From Oxytricha trifallax (lineage: Eukaryota > Ciliophora > Spirotrichea > Sporadotrichida > Oxytrichidae): 64,000 bases of DNA. Under the pieces are notes generated by a model that worked only from the letters and a program-made list of their open reading frames with translations, did not search any database and was not told the origin of the DNA. Below, piece after piece: positions 46,794 to 59,199 of the stretch (the first letter of the stretch is position 1; every line of letters begins with the position of its first letter). Made by a program: the position numbers and the translations under genes. The stretch covers positions 28,583 through 92,582 of the forward strand of contig ARYC01000715.1 of NCBI GenBank assembly GCA_000711775.1, written 5' to 3'.

Positions 46794-49699
46794 ATGGATC
46801 TTCGGCTGAAACAAATTTCATTATCCATCTTTACTAAGCTAACTCATCTAAGCAAATTCATTGAAATATATGGCCTAGTTTTTAAGAATGAGATAGAGGG
46901 ATTCGTTAAATTTTGCAAATAGAGATTGGATAAAATGTAAATTTTGTTTCTGCTTATAGGTTTTGTGAAAGTCATTACAATAATCACTGCTTTTATTGGT
47001 AAGTAATCACTATTATAATTTAACAATAAATACGAATCCTTCAGGATTTCCCATTTTATACTTAAATAACGTACTTACTACAGACTAAAAGCAGTTAAAT
47101 TCATCTGCTTTCACTAGCTTTTTCCTATCAATTGTGATTCTTTTGACATGTATTCTAATTATATTATATTAAATTAAATTAAATTTTTAAATTGGAGAGG
47201 AATCTACGAAGCACGGTAGTCAAGTGAGGTTAAACAAATACACAGGTATAGGCATATGCCTCTTTCTATTTCATTCAGATAATTTAATATGCTCACCAAA
47301 CTCTGTACACACAATAACTTTGTAAGTAATGGACCATTTAAAACGATGTAACAGTGTTTTAATTAAAAATGTAAAATTTATATGAAAAAAAACGTACTTA
47401 TCAATAGGTACTTTTTAACCCTAATCTTAAAAAAATTGCTATCCATAAAATTTAAATTTAGAATACCTCTAAAATATTTTGTATTGATTATGAACTTTTT
47501 ATTAAATAATTGTTGCTATCAAGTTTTACTTTACACATGATTTGATTTAAGAAGTAATAATTATATTTTAATAGGAGTGTGTTGTATAAAGTAACAATGC
47601 AAAGTATGGATGAAATTTACATGTAGCAAAATCCAAAAGATTTTGTTCCAGGCCCTATTCTTCGAGACATTTTTTTCTTGACGTTGCATACATTTAACTA
47701 TAACCTTATATCTTCAATAAAAGCTTATTTTGAGTTCTAAAGCATCACGATTATTTTCAAGTTTCTTAATAAGCAAAAGACTACTTTACTTTAAGATATA
47801 TCATAAGAGATTAGGCAATAAAGAAGGAGGACAGTAGAAATTTAAGATGAAAATAAATGCTTGCGGGGGCCAAAAGAAACAAGAAGGGCTTCTATCATGA
47901 TAATATAATACACGAATCTTAAGATAAATTATTTGTATTTTTACATTACTAATATTGTTTCAGGTTTCTTAAAATGTAAAAATCAATATGAACAAGACTG
48001 ACATAAAAAATATTTCAGAGCCTTTAAACGATTTTTATTTTATCCTTATTTTTGAATGAAATATAAACTCTTTTTTTACCAAAATCCGTAAAATTTCATT
48101 CAAATATCGATTTATATGATATTCATTAATTTTAATCGAATATAGATAAGATAAAACATTAAAAACAAAGGCACATTTGGGTTTGGTTAAATGGATAAAG
48201 CACTCGAAAATTATCAATCTCTCTAACATTGTGTAGACATGATTCCTGCACCTATTAATAACTTTAAATTTTAAAATTATTCTCTTGATGTAAGACACAA
48301 AGAAAGGACTCACCACTAACTCCTCAATTGCAAATTAAAAACTTCTCCTGCTTCTTACTGGCAGTGATAAAGTTAACGCACTCATTATTAAAGATTTAAT
48401 GACTTAAAAAATTCTCAAAAATATCCAGACTAAAGAAACTGTTTCACTTAAATCACTTATTTAACAATCTAGTTCGTCAATAAAAGTACTAAACTCCGAC
48501 GACAACTAAAGTCTATATAAGTTAAACTTGCCACATATAAAAGATAAGTGTTTTATAATCAAGCAAGAGTCAATTAGAGATATGAAAAAAGGAGACCTAC
48601 TGACAGTCTTTATATTCATAGATTTCACAAATATAAGAAACAAGATAAAAGAGACCATTGCCAAGGACTACAGAACTCTTTATTATACTTCAGTTGCTCA
48701 TGATATTAAGACTCCTATAAATGGAATAATGGGCACAAACCAGGCATTGCTTAAATCAGCTTCAAATGACAGAGATATGAGAAAGTTGCTAATGACTTAA
48801 AGTCATTGCTGCAAATCTTTAATGTACTATAGCAATTCAATTTAAGATTTGGCTAGTCTTGAAAATGGCTAGTTTAAGATTGAGAAGGATTTCTTTCAAA
48901 TGAGAAGAAGTTTAAATGATGTGCTAAATATGCTTCAAGAATAATTAGGAAATAGAAGTGTCAAAATTAACTTCTTTTGTAACAATAATGTGCCTGATTT
49001 GATTTACTCAGATGTCCGTAGGATTAAACAAGTTCTCTACCATTTAGTAACAAATGCAGTTAAGTATACTTCTAAAGGTATCATTAAAGTCTCTGTGAGT
49101 ATATCAGATAGCTTACCCATATTAGGAATTTAGAGGCCAGCACTATTAAAATAATAGTCGGTAATAGACGAGGTCGATGAAGAAGAAAAAGAAATTTCAC
49201 CTGTTAACAGATCAAATTCGAAAGCTAGAAGATCTTTAAGTTTAACTCAGATAGAAATTATGCCATTTTATTTTTTAAGATCAAGTAAGATGACATAAGA
49301 AAGTAGAAATCTCTTAAGCAAAGTGTTTTATAATCAAGGAACTCAGTAAAGAGATAAACTGTGTGCATAAAGTCAAACATGAAAAGTGATCATGGGGATG
49401 GCGGTACTGGAGGAGCTGAGATTCCAATAAAGTTTAAACTTGAATCCGAATAACACTCTCCAGATCGTTCTGAAGGGAGTGATGAAAGTTTCAACGATAC
49501 AAGTAACCCATCAAGCATTCTGGTTAATACAGAACTCCTTAACTAAGCAGCTTTTACAAATGGATGCAGCAGATATTTGTTTATTTCAATTTAAAACGTT
49601 TTCTTATACTTAAAGCTTGAAGTTTAAGATTCTGGAATAGGCATAAAAAGATAAGATCTGAGGAAACTTTTTGACCTCTTCTAAAAAACTGGTTCCAAT
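46794..49699 (+). CDS. Membrane histidine kinase, truncated by TBE1 insertion
   Basis: From ATG 46794 the protein has N-terminal membrane helices (LFLLIGFVKVITIITAFI, then after a 48-bp intron FFLSIVILLTCILIILYQI). A charged region follows, then at 48528-49670 a histidine kinase core: the phospho-acceptor helix YYTSVAHDIKTPINGIMG (H in the H box), the N box LYHLVTNAVKYT, and the G1/F boxes DSGIGIKRQDLRKLFDLF. The reading then runs directly into the TBE end at 49700. The G2 box (GTGLGL-type) and any receiver domain are not present here. Between 47950 and 48330 the frame is closed, probably an IES. The substrate and signal are unknown. Confidence 0.85.
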
Positions 49700-49949
49700 C
49701 AAAACCCCAAAACCCCTTAATGAGGTTTATAAGTGCTTTGATTTGTAGGGAATTTGTTAGGGGTTGGGGTTATTAATAGGTTTTAATGTGAAATTTATAG
49801 TAAATGTATTTAATTTAATCACTCAAAATGCACCTTAGGATCATGTGGTAAAGGTCTGAAGTTTATCTTACTTAACCACAACTCTATCTGCTCTATTGAT
49901 ATGTCTGATCTTGAGTTTGGTTTTATTATTATTGACTCTGCCATTTATT

Positions 49950-51168
49950 TCATTGATTGAGATATCTTGTTCTGTCAATAAATTGCTTTATTCTTTGTTT
50001 AGCATCCTTCTCACACCTTGTAGAGTAGTAATCGTTGCGAGGCATATCGCACTCTATTATTATTGCTGCTAAAGCCCACACATCCCACTAAAAGTCACCA
50101 TCTCTCCAGTATTCTCTTTCTGGATAGTACCCTTGAGTTCCCATTACAGTTCCAAGCCTTGATACTTCCACTCTTTAGGCTCTATTGAAATCGATTATTG
50201 CTACTCTTACTGGTGAGAAGTTTATCATTATATTTTCTGGCTTCAAATCTCTGTGAACAAACCCTAACTTGTGAAGCTCTTTTATACCTTGTATGGTCTG
50301 AGTTGCTATTTATCCAAGCTACTTATGATTTCTTTGATCTGTAATGAAATCTCTTAGGGTCATTTCATAGAGTGGGAGTCTGAAAGCAACATGATCCTTG
50401 GCAAAGAGAACAGCATCAAACTTTATTAAGTAGCTACACTCTTTGAACTTTGCTTGAGTGAGTACTTGATACTCATTTGTAAACTCCATCTAGTATTTAT
50501 CATCACTTAAGATAGTTGAAGGGATACACCTTGTATGCATACTGATGATCATTGATAACTTTCTTATCAAAGGAGTCTTCTAATATAAGGTAGCTTTAAA
50601 GTGAAGTGTCTAGGTCAATTTAGGCAAGAACAGGAATCTTTTTATATTGAATTTTAATCATGATCATAGTGATTTCGGATGCTAACAAGTTGCGTGATTT
50701 CCTCACATATTCTGATTCACTAGCCTGTTCAAGCTCTACAACTTTCGAAGATTCTCTTGCTTTTCTTTTGTTCAGTAGCTTCAATTCATCTTCATGCTAT
50801 TCAATCTCTAAATCTTTCTTGTGAGCTTTTAAAAGATGCTTCCTTAAATCTCTTATATGAGCATACTGCTTATGGCACTCGAACTCATACTTTCCGTCGA
50901 TTTTATCGTGCTTTAAGTATATAGTTGGCTTGGCTTCTCTATGCTATTTCATATGCCTATACCAACTAGATTTATGAGCGAAGTCTCTCTCTCACACTAC
51001 TCACAAAAGTATACTTCTACTTCTTCAGTTTGTATAGGCATTTCATTAATACCTTTCTCCTCCTCTCTGTCTCCCACACTTGTTTGCCATTTATTTTCTA
51101 TTATTAATTTCTATTTTAATAACAGAGACCTCAAGTGATAGCTCAAGTAGTTCCTTATGAGAATTCAT
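49950..51168 (-). CDS. TBE1 zinc-finger/protein-kinase ORF (57-kDa type), one frameshift
   Basis: Minus-strand reading gives C2H2-like fingers (YFCEQCERDF with RHMKQH spacing; EFECHKQYAHIRDLRKHLLKAH) followed by a protein kinase domain with HRDLKPENIM, IDFNRAQ and DFQWDVWALA. TGA is at 49952-49950. A one-base shift near 50500 separates the finger and kinase parts, and the 5' end also needs a shift, so this copy is probably not fully functional. Its role in the element is unknown in the family. Confidence 0.75.
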
Positions 51169-51372
51169 CTCACAGTTATCAAATTTTTTATTGCTGCCAA
51201 AGGTAAGTCTCATTTAGTTTTATGGAAGTGCTATTGTTTTTCTTAAAATGTTAGCGCTCATATTTAAATTTGAATTTAAAATTATAAAACTGCCTCTATA
51301 ACTGAGAGCTTATATGAGAGCTTTGCAAGCATAAAAGTTTCAAGAGAAGTTTTAGAGTATTATAGAAGAAAT

Positions 51373-52603
51373 ATGAGTGCTAAGAGACGATCCAGCTCTA
51401 AATCTGGGTGATAAAGTAACCATTTTAACTTTCAAAAATAAGTTGATTATAGCACGTACCAATTTAGGAGCTGCTCCTAATTAAGTACGTACTGCTTTAA
51501 AAGGTATTTTGTCATTATATGATTAAAATTAGGGTGCTCCTAATTAAGTACTAGCATTAATTAAAGCTCCTAATTAAGTACTAGCATTTTAGGAGCTGCT
51601 CCTAATTAAGTACGCACAAATTTAAATTTAAAAATATGGAACTATAACAGTAGAAATTGATATCAATCTCTCAAGTTTGAAACAAGTTCTCAAAACCTTC
51701 TCCATATCCTGCTAAAAGGTTGACCTTCTATAGGATGCCCATATTTAATAGTAAGTTTTACAGAGGTATATAATTGAAATCAATAAACTTAAATTTGAAT
51801 ATCATTTCTTAGATCTGTAAACAAGATGGAGTCAATAATGATGCAATGAAAAGAGTGCAAGCACAAGAATTGATTCAAAGATTTAGAAGCAAAGAGGATT
51901 TGCATCGCTACCTGGGGCAGCAAGGTAATGAACTAATACTAACTAATCTTGATTATGTAGTTGGTTTGTTCCTACCAACGATGGAAGGTACCAAAATTTC
52001 ATTTCTAAGGCAATACTCTGCGAAGAGAAGAAAGCATTAAAAACTTAAGATGTAAAGTTTGCAGAGATTCCAAACTATCCAGAAATCTCTGTGACTAATT
52101 TATATGATAATACAATGAATGACCCAGAGGTTTCGTTGTACCTGCCTACAAAGAAGCAGTTGTCAAATAAACTTCCTGAAAGAAACTACTTCTTTGGCAT
52201 ACTTGCAACAATAAAAGGTGATTACTTAAAGAAATTATTCAAGAATCTCATAAGAAAAGGTACAGCATCTCTTCAGAAGATAAGGACAAACAAGGGATCA
52301 AGATAAATGAGAGCTGGCTATCAGAGCTGCAGAAGCACCCTTATATTTCAAGTAAGATTTGTAGCTTAACTCTTTAGAAAAATCTGGAACTGGCATCTTC
52401 TTGATGAAGGAATAGAGCAAGCTTCACAGAGAGCGAAAGTCGCAGACAAAGTATGAAGTTAGCAAGAGACTTTATTCAAATATTTAGCCTCCAGAGTCAA
52501 TGAACATAGATGCAGGAGCTGGCAGCAAGAGAAGAAACTTAGGAGGAGGGAAGCAAGAAATAGAAGAAAAGAAAAAGAAGCCAACTCCCTCTAAAGAATT
52601 CTA
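51373..52603 (+). CDS. TBE1 22-kDa-type ORF, degenerate
   Basis: It starts MSAKRRSSSKSG at 51373, then is broken by a palindromic repeat cluster (51453-51625). It resumes GTITVEIDINLSSLKQVLKTF, crosses a 62-bp intron-like gap, and continues MKRVQAQELIQRFRSKEDLHRYLGQQ and KLPERNYFFGILATIKGDYL. The second-half pattern recurs in the minus-strand ORF of the other TBE copy at 60968. Function is unknown; it is conserved in TBE elements. Confidence 0.6.
51453..51625. repeat. Palindromic GGAGC(A)GCTCC repeat cluster in TBE1
   Basis: GGAGCTGCTCCTAATTAAGTAC occurs in near-identical form twice, with two more GCTCCTAATTAAGTACTAGC half-units between. A similar GGTGGTGCTCC/GGAGCACCACC pair lies at the equivalent place in TBE2 (about 61190-61335), between the 57-kDa- and 22-kDa-type ORFs. 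It could be a regulatory region or a small nested element. Confidence 0.6.
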
Positions 52604-52679
52604 AATGTGACTTATATATTCATTAACTTAACTATAAACTTATTTATATACATTCACTCTCCCTTCTTTAGCACACTTT

Positions 52680-53684
52680 TAAGCCAACAAATTATCTACT
52701 CTCTTCGCTGAGCTTTTAATAAAGTCAACTGTATCAATAGGTAGGTCATGCATCAAGTGGTAGAGCAGCAGCTTCTTGTAATGGCCTTTTAAATATACCC
52801 CAGTAGAACTCAATTCCATTAAACTATGGACTGTAAGGTACGTTGAACACTGGTGTTATTCTAAGTTGTTCATAACTCTTCCTTGTTTCTTTAGTCTTAT
52901 GAACAGAAAGATTATCAACAAACAGTATTATCTCTTATTCAGGGTACTTCTCTCCCAGCTGTTCTAAGAACTTTATATACTGCTCTGTCTTAATAGAGCG
53001 AGGATGAATAACATAAGTTTCTAAACCAGTATCTTCACTAATTACTCCAAGAATTGCCATCGTTTATACCTTGACTTTCTAGTCATATACTTCTATATTA
53101 CTATGCCTCTTATACCAAGACTTCTAGATGAAAGTGTTGAAGGTAAACACAGCCTCGTCAGCATGTATAAACTTAATATTATTCTATTAGACTCTCTGCA
53201 TTTAATTATAAATATAATTTAAGTTGTTGTTGTAAAATGGCAGAGTGAAATCAATCACTCTCTTGATACGATTCACACCTTTGTAAGAGATACCATTTCG
53301 TTTATAAATGTTAGAAACAGACTATGCAGAGATCTTCAACTCAGGGAACTAGCGGTGAAACATAATAGCTCGTTGGTCAAGAGAGAAGTGAGCCCAATAC
53401 TTCAAAGTTTTTTCATTAATAAGATAGTCAATATGCTTCTATTGAAACTTTGACTTTCTCTAAGGCATTGAATTCAGCTATTATTGCTTTAGTTATACAG
53501 CTATAAGGCAGTGGGAGCGAACAGTTGAAGGACTTCTCTTTAAGAGCAGTGCAATTGACTTGTAATTAAGTACAGGTTTGACTTATTCACTGTATATATC
53601 ACATCCATATCGCAGTTTAAACACTAAATCTATATACTCTTCATCATAAACAGACCCCAAAAGCTTGCTATTTTTGTCTCGCAT
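52680..53684 (-). CDS. TBE1 transposase (42-kDa type, DDE)
   Basis: ATG at 53684-53682 starts an open frame of about 313 codons: a helix-turn-helix-like N-terminus (KSIALLLKRSPSTVRSHC), then the DDE triad. HADEAVFTF has the first Asp, ILFVDNLSVHKT the second, and NGIEFYWGIFK the Glu. These are the IS630/Tc1-mariner features of TBE transposases, and all three residues are present. A one-base shift after the Glu (about 52785) diverts the last roughly 50 residues compared with TBE2. Such transposases act in Oxytricha germline DNA elimination, a role established for the family. Confidence 0.88.
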
Positions 53685-54019
53685 TTAATTAATAACCCCA
53701 ACCCCTAACAAATTCCCTACAAATCAAAGCACTTATAAACCTCATTAAGGGGTTTTGGGGTTTTGTATGTTAGATGCCCTAAAATAGAAATGAATCCGAA
53801 AAGTTGAAAAAATAAAGAATTCATATTCATTCCATCATGTTTGATTAATTAATTAAAGTTGATGATTAAATACTTAAAATTGATTTGAAATGATGACAGT
53901 TAATAAATCAATCTATTTTGCATTAGAAATTACAGAGTTAATTGTATTTTTCATTTCTTTTCTTATAATCTCCTCAAATCGATTATACTCACTTAATAGT
54001 ATAAACCATTGTTAGTTTA

Positions 54020-54232
54020 AAGAGGGCGCTCTGCGCATTTGACAAAGTAATCTTCTCAAGAAATAGAAACTAAAGAGACTTAGACGAGGTCAAAAACGAA
54101 GAGCAGGCTCTTAGGGATAACAAGCAAAAATACCTTCAAGAGAATAAAATAATGAGAGATGATTTTATAGATGTGAAGTCGTTAATCGATGATCTAGTTG
54201 TGTACAAATCCTAAGTTCATTAGTTGCTGTGA
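54020..54232 (+). CDS. Short coiled-coil coding segment, unassigned
   Basis: The plus-strand open stretch reads FDKVIFSRNRNQRDLDEVKN then EEQALRDNKQKYLQENK, ending at TGA. It is strongly helical and charged. There is no start codon nearby. It lies just right of TBE1 and might be a coding segment of a gene scrambled elsewhere. It is not recognisably the missing part of the histidine kinase. Confidence 0.35.
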
Positions 54233-54542
54233 GATGGAGTGATTGATTAAGAGGGCAGGATATATTCAAACTAATAAAACTTCTGAATGGAGTGAATGTC
54301 TATTTTTCATAACTTATAATCTTAATAAGGTTAACTCACTTAAACCTATCAAAATTTTAAATAAAAACTTATCTAATATACCTCACTATTTGCGGCTCGC
54401 ATAATCTTTTTTAAAACCATTTGTCATTCATACTTTAAACCTTTTAAGGTTTTCTTTTGATTTTAGCTGAGGTGCTTAAGTTCTTTTTCCTGCAATTCTT
54501 CCATAGCGCAATATAAATGTGGGGACTTCTTATTGCTCTTTC

Positions 54543-55175
54543 GGGTAATGGCTCCTAGGGGGGCCGCCAAAACTTTTTGTTCTATTTTTTTACATGTTCT
54601 AATAATCATTAAAACATCAAAGTAAGATATTACAACTAATTAAAAAGCAGTCAACGACTTTTCCAAGGAGTCTCAAACTGCACAAATCATAAACACTTTA
54701 CGCAATTACATCATAAAATACATTAAAACTTGTTAAAAAAATACTATTTTTGTTTTTATATTTTATATTTATTTGATTTATTATTTCACTTATCGATATT
54801 CTATTAACATTTTTGGCTGTTGAGTTAACTTACCAGCGATATTTTTGTGTTATCTTATAGATATATAATAAAAACTATTGAATTCGAAGCAATTATTAGA
54901 ACTAAAAATGTTAATAGAATATAGATTAGTGAAATAACAAATCAAATAAACATAAAATATAATAACAAAAATAGTATTTTTTTAACAAGTTTTAATGTAT
55001 TTTATGATGTAATTGCGTAAAGTTGTTATGATTTGTGCAGTTAGAGACTCTTTGGAAAAGTCGTTTGACAGCTTTTTAATTAGTTGTGATATCTTACTTT
55101 GATGTTTTAATGATTATTAGAACATGTAAAAAAATAGAACAAAAGGTTTTAGCGGCCCCCCTAGGGGCATTACCC
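54543..55175. mobile_element. 633-bp foldback element with 8-bp TSD GCTCTTTC
   Basis: Two arms of about 270-300 bp are near-perfect inverse complements, with ends GGGTAATGGCTCC / complement. GCTCTTTC occurs immediately outside both ends (54535-54542, 55176-55183). Size, structure and 8-bp duplication parallel the element at 16176-16816, though the sequences differ. It lies in minus-strand sequence that is open on both sides (RAIRSPHIYIALW on the left). Confidence 0.9.
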
Positions 55176-55183
55176 GCTCTTTC

Positions 55184-58100
55184 TAGTTCTTAAAAAATAT
55201 AGATTTTGGTTATCAAATGTCATCAACTACTGACTTGCTTGCTTCTTTAATGTATTTTGATGACTCCACCAGCAGGTTCAGTGTTAATTGGAAGATCTTG
55301 GAATAAAATTAAATCGCTAGTTTTGAGAATATCTCCAGGCTCTACTTAAACTTTCGTTATGAAACTCTCGCTAACATTTGAGGAACCAGAATCAAGCCGC
55401 GCTTTCAATTCAGATAATGATTTGAGTTCTAAGTAAATTTCATATTGATCCCAACAGAAGCTGATGAGCTATTGTGGTTGTAGACTTTTGAAGTATCTTT
55501 AATAGCCTATTTTTTGGTTGCCTCATCATTGAGAGGTAATCATTTCAATGAAATAAATCGTATCTTGTGTTGCTTTAATTTCTTGCTAGAGGAGCAATCT
55601 TTATTATTTTCAGATGCAAATGAAGTATTCTAGGATGCAAATATAGATTTGCCTTAAACTTAAGCTTAAGATTCAGCATTGCCAGGAATTACTTAGTTCA
55701 AGCACCAAGGTTAGCAGCCTAGAACTGTTTGGAGCATTGCTATTTTCATGAGAATTATTTTCTAGAAATTACTGGTGAAATGTAATGACTTGCTCTACTA
55801 TTTTCTTGGATCCTTACTTATAATTAATTTACTTTTAAGTACCTTTGCGATGTAATCTTCCCACTCCTCAGATTATTTGTTAAGTCGACCTTGTAGAGAA
55901 CACATCTGCTACAATTAGAAAAAGACCATCATTAAATTCAATCTCGTGATTTGTATATTAAGATCAGTTCCGTTCCCTTATTATTTATTTAGTATAAAGA
56001 CTCCATAATGTCCCTCCCCATTTTTGCTTGTAAACACTTAATCAAATTGCGCCTCTTAGTACTCTTTACATTTTTCATTGATAAAAACTATACTCAAGAG
56101 AACTTGCGAAAGTAACTCTAAATAGTTTAGCAAGACTAATTGGCAACAATCATAACACGCGTTAGTTTGGAGTAATTATCAGATAATTCAAAACTTCTTT
56201 TGCAAAAGTCTACTTAGTTTGAGGAAATTAATTCTTAATCCAATTTGATTCTCTTATCTCCAACCAAAGAACTTAAATTTGAAAGAATATTTCGCTAGGC
56301 TTAAATGAAATTTATAGGCAATTTGCTTCTTTAAAGCTCAATGTTGACCCAGTGAACCCAACTAAACGTTTAGTGAAATTAAAGAATTTTAAATTTTTCT
56401 TCATTTACGCGATTTTTCCTTCAAGAAAATCCAATCATATTCATCTATTAAAAAAATTGATTGGCCCCATATATACAAGAAGTCTTGATTTTCAAATTAA
56501 TTTTCAAGAAATTTTTGAGATAAATACTAAACACCTGCTTTCCTCATATTGATTTACATTAATGTTGAGACTTAAGCTTGTCACAAGTTATTCAAACCTC
56601 ATTTCATCTCATAAAATCAAGTGATCGTTCTTTTCAAAAATAAAGACTGGAGATTAGGACGATTTTACACAAAGAGTTGCTAGAGTTGTGCACAACAAAT
56701 TTTTTCCATTCCCAACCCCAAAATTGATAAAGTTAAATTTAGAGTCCTCCCAAAGTAAGTAATTTAAATCTAACTTCGAAAAACAAGAAAGTCAAACCCT
56801 ATAATTTACTAGAGCCTTATAATCTATTTTGACATTAAAAAATCTTTATTTGTCATAGCATACAAGAACCCTTTGACAGCTTCGTAATCTTTATTAAGTC
56901 TTTTAAATTAATTTAAGAGCCTCTTAATGTCCTCGTCATTAAAATCTACAGGTTTATTGGGAACATGTAGTAGTTAGTTAAGTTATGTAAAATCTCTCTG
57001 AAGAAATCTTAAATTATCTCCTTACACCCTTTTCTTAATAAATACTTGCAAGTTTCTTATCTAACTCGGATATTTCGTCCAATTTAGATATTTCGTCCAA
57101 TTTAGTTACCCATAGTAGATTTCTGAGTTTTAATTCATATGATAGTTATTGTATATTGAGAGTTAGTAAGATTTCCAAAAAAATAGGCGACGATATTAAT
57201 TAATATAGCGTGAAGAAATGATGAAGCAATAAATATACTAATAATTAAAACATGGAATAAATATACAATGAAATGATTTATATATCAAAATCTATGAAAT
57301 AACTTTAGTCTGACTAACATATTGTACTATTAATTATGTTTGATTTTTTAGTTTTTTTTATTTTGTTAAGGAAATTTTAGTAATCTAAGATTTACTCATT
57401 AATATTACTATAAATATATTGAGTAAGTCTTAGTACATTTTGTCAAAATGTTTAAAAATATTTTATGTAATTTATTTTTTATTAATAAGGTATAATTGTT
57501 ATAATAATAATAGTTAAATCATTAAATTTGTATATTTAGATTAGAATTATGCATGCAAAGTTTTAGTTAAAAAAAATAAAAACTAAAACTAAAACTAATA
57601 AACTTTTAGGATAAAATGAACTATCATTTACTCACATAAGATATTACAAATAATACAATTATGACAAGCAGGAAATAATTTATATAAAATTCTAAAGTGA
57701 TAATAATCAAACAATTTAACTAATATATATATATATATATAAAATGTAAGGCAATCGAAAAAATTTGAGCATTATTTCTCGATAATCTTACATTTTCAGT
57801 AAATAAAGTTATGTAAAATAATAAAGTTATTCAAAATTATATTAAATTATAAATTACAACTGTATTAATCATTAAAATCGCCTGAATATTTAAAATTTTT
57901 TCCAAGTAAAATCTTCCTGTTCTATGAAATCCATTTATGAACGAATATTTCTCCCCATCGTAAAAATGAAATTGTCAAGTTTTCTAATAAGAGGATACAC
58001 TTGAAAGAGCGCAAATTTGTATAAAATCTCCTACAACACTTATAGGCACATGACATATAAGCCTCAAGCCTTAATCTACTTTTAATATTTAATTGATTGA

Positions 58101-58998
58101 CTTGCTCAGGCAAAGCAAGGTTTTTGAATTAATCTTACTGCTAAAGAGTCAATCTTAAACTATTGTAATGTTCTAATCATCAAAGGAATAATACCTATAT
58201 TAGTCTAATCAAGCTTAGAAACCTCATCTTAGAATTTTTGAAGGCAGTCAGGCTCGTTCATAAAGATTAATAAGACAACCCAAGGGTTTACTCGGTATTT
58301 GCTCTCTAATCCAGAAGGATGAGGGAGCTCTTCAGCAAAGTCTCATCTATCTCAATAATCTCATATCTATAGTTTAGCAACGATAAACGAAGAGTCTAGT
58401 CTTTATCTGTAGGTTTACCTAGGCTCATTGGTTAAGATCGTAAATTTTTCTAAACATATACTCACAAAAGTTTTCTCAGCATGCGGTTTTGAGATTCTGG
58501 AAAAATTCTAACAAACTTTAACTATTTCGATGAAACAACTTCCAAATGAATTCTTGCCTTTCATTCGGCTTGAGTATTATATACTCTCTTATGTTGTTTG
58601 AAATTAGTTCAGACTGTATTTTTATATCCATAATTTTCTTGGGCATTTAAAGAATCTCTATGATAATCAGCAAATTGCTGCTCACATTCATAATTTCTAT
58701 CCTCGCTCCCTCATGGGCAGCTCTTTAGACGAGCTCGCATGTACATTTAATGGTTTAATTTAGGCATCCTTTACTGATTTAGCGGTTTATAAGTGGTCTT
58801 GTTTAAAATAAACTTGCTTATAAACATTGCCAAGTCTATTGATCCTACCAAAGCCTTGAATTCTTCCAGCTCAAGCATTTTACCTATGTCGTAGTTGTGA
58901 ATAGGAAGAACGAGCTTCACTTTGTTAATTAAGTCAGGGTATTCAACCCCTTCATATTTTGATTTTCTCCCTCTATTGATTTTTATCTAATAAGCTTC
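55184..58998 (-). CDS. Unassigned minus-strand coding segments, up to TBE2
   Basis: Several minus-strand stretches are open with TAA/TAG as Gln. They include 58740-58990 (LINKVKLVLPIHNYDIGKML, MFISKFILNKTTYKPL), 58140-58320 (LESKYRVNPWVVLLIFMNEP), 56170-56410 (FNFTKRLVGFTGSTLSFKE; ITPNQRV) and 55200-55400 (LKSLSELKARLDSGSS; VEPGDILKTSDLILFQDLP). AT-rich gaps (notably 57200-57900) separate them. They may belong to one large gene. The RLVGFTGS stretch faintly recalls SecA-like or other P-loop proteins common in ciliates, but catalytic motifs were not confirmed, so no function is given. Confidence 0.35.
57200..57920. other. AT-rich gap with (TA)n tract
   Basis: Very AT-rich, with a (TA)n run at about 57723-57740 and poly-A/T tracts. 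There is no open frame on either strand under the ciliate code. It is probably an IES or germline spacer. Confidence 0.45.
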
Positions 58999-59199
58999 AT
59001 TCAAAACTCCAAAACCCCTTCAGTAGTTTGATAGAATATTTGATTGATAGAAGTAGACAATTAGTGCATACTATATTAGGGTTTTAATAGGTTTTATGTA
59101 GGGGTTTAGGGTTTAAATATTAGTAATTTAAGCGAGTTTATGAGAGGTTTGGGGTATGTTTATGACAGTGAGTATATAGATTTATTGTTTAAGATGGCT

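Larger units (their letters stand above)
49700..53765. mobile_element. TBE-type telomere-bearing transposon, copy 1
   Basis: Ends CAAAACCCCAAAACCCC at 49700 and its complement ending at 53765 carry oxytrichid telomere-like repeats inside inverted repeats of about 78 bp. Three ORF regions lie inside: a zinc-finger/kinase ORF (minus), a 22-kDa-type ORF (plus) and an IS630/Tc1-type transposase (minus), the organisation known for TBE elements. Flanking trinucleotides are AAT (left) and TAT (right), so a perfect ANT target duplication is not visible. It sits in the histidine kinase gene, presumably inside an IES, and would be eliminated during somatic development. Confidence 0.93.

Noticed and set aside
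49690..49740. C4A4 repeats as a true chromosome end (somatic telomere)
   Set aside because: The repeats are at both ends of an element in inverted orientation, continue into non-telomeric terminal repeats and are flanked by germline DNA, so they are TBE termini.
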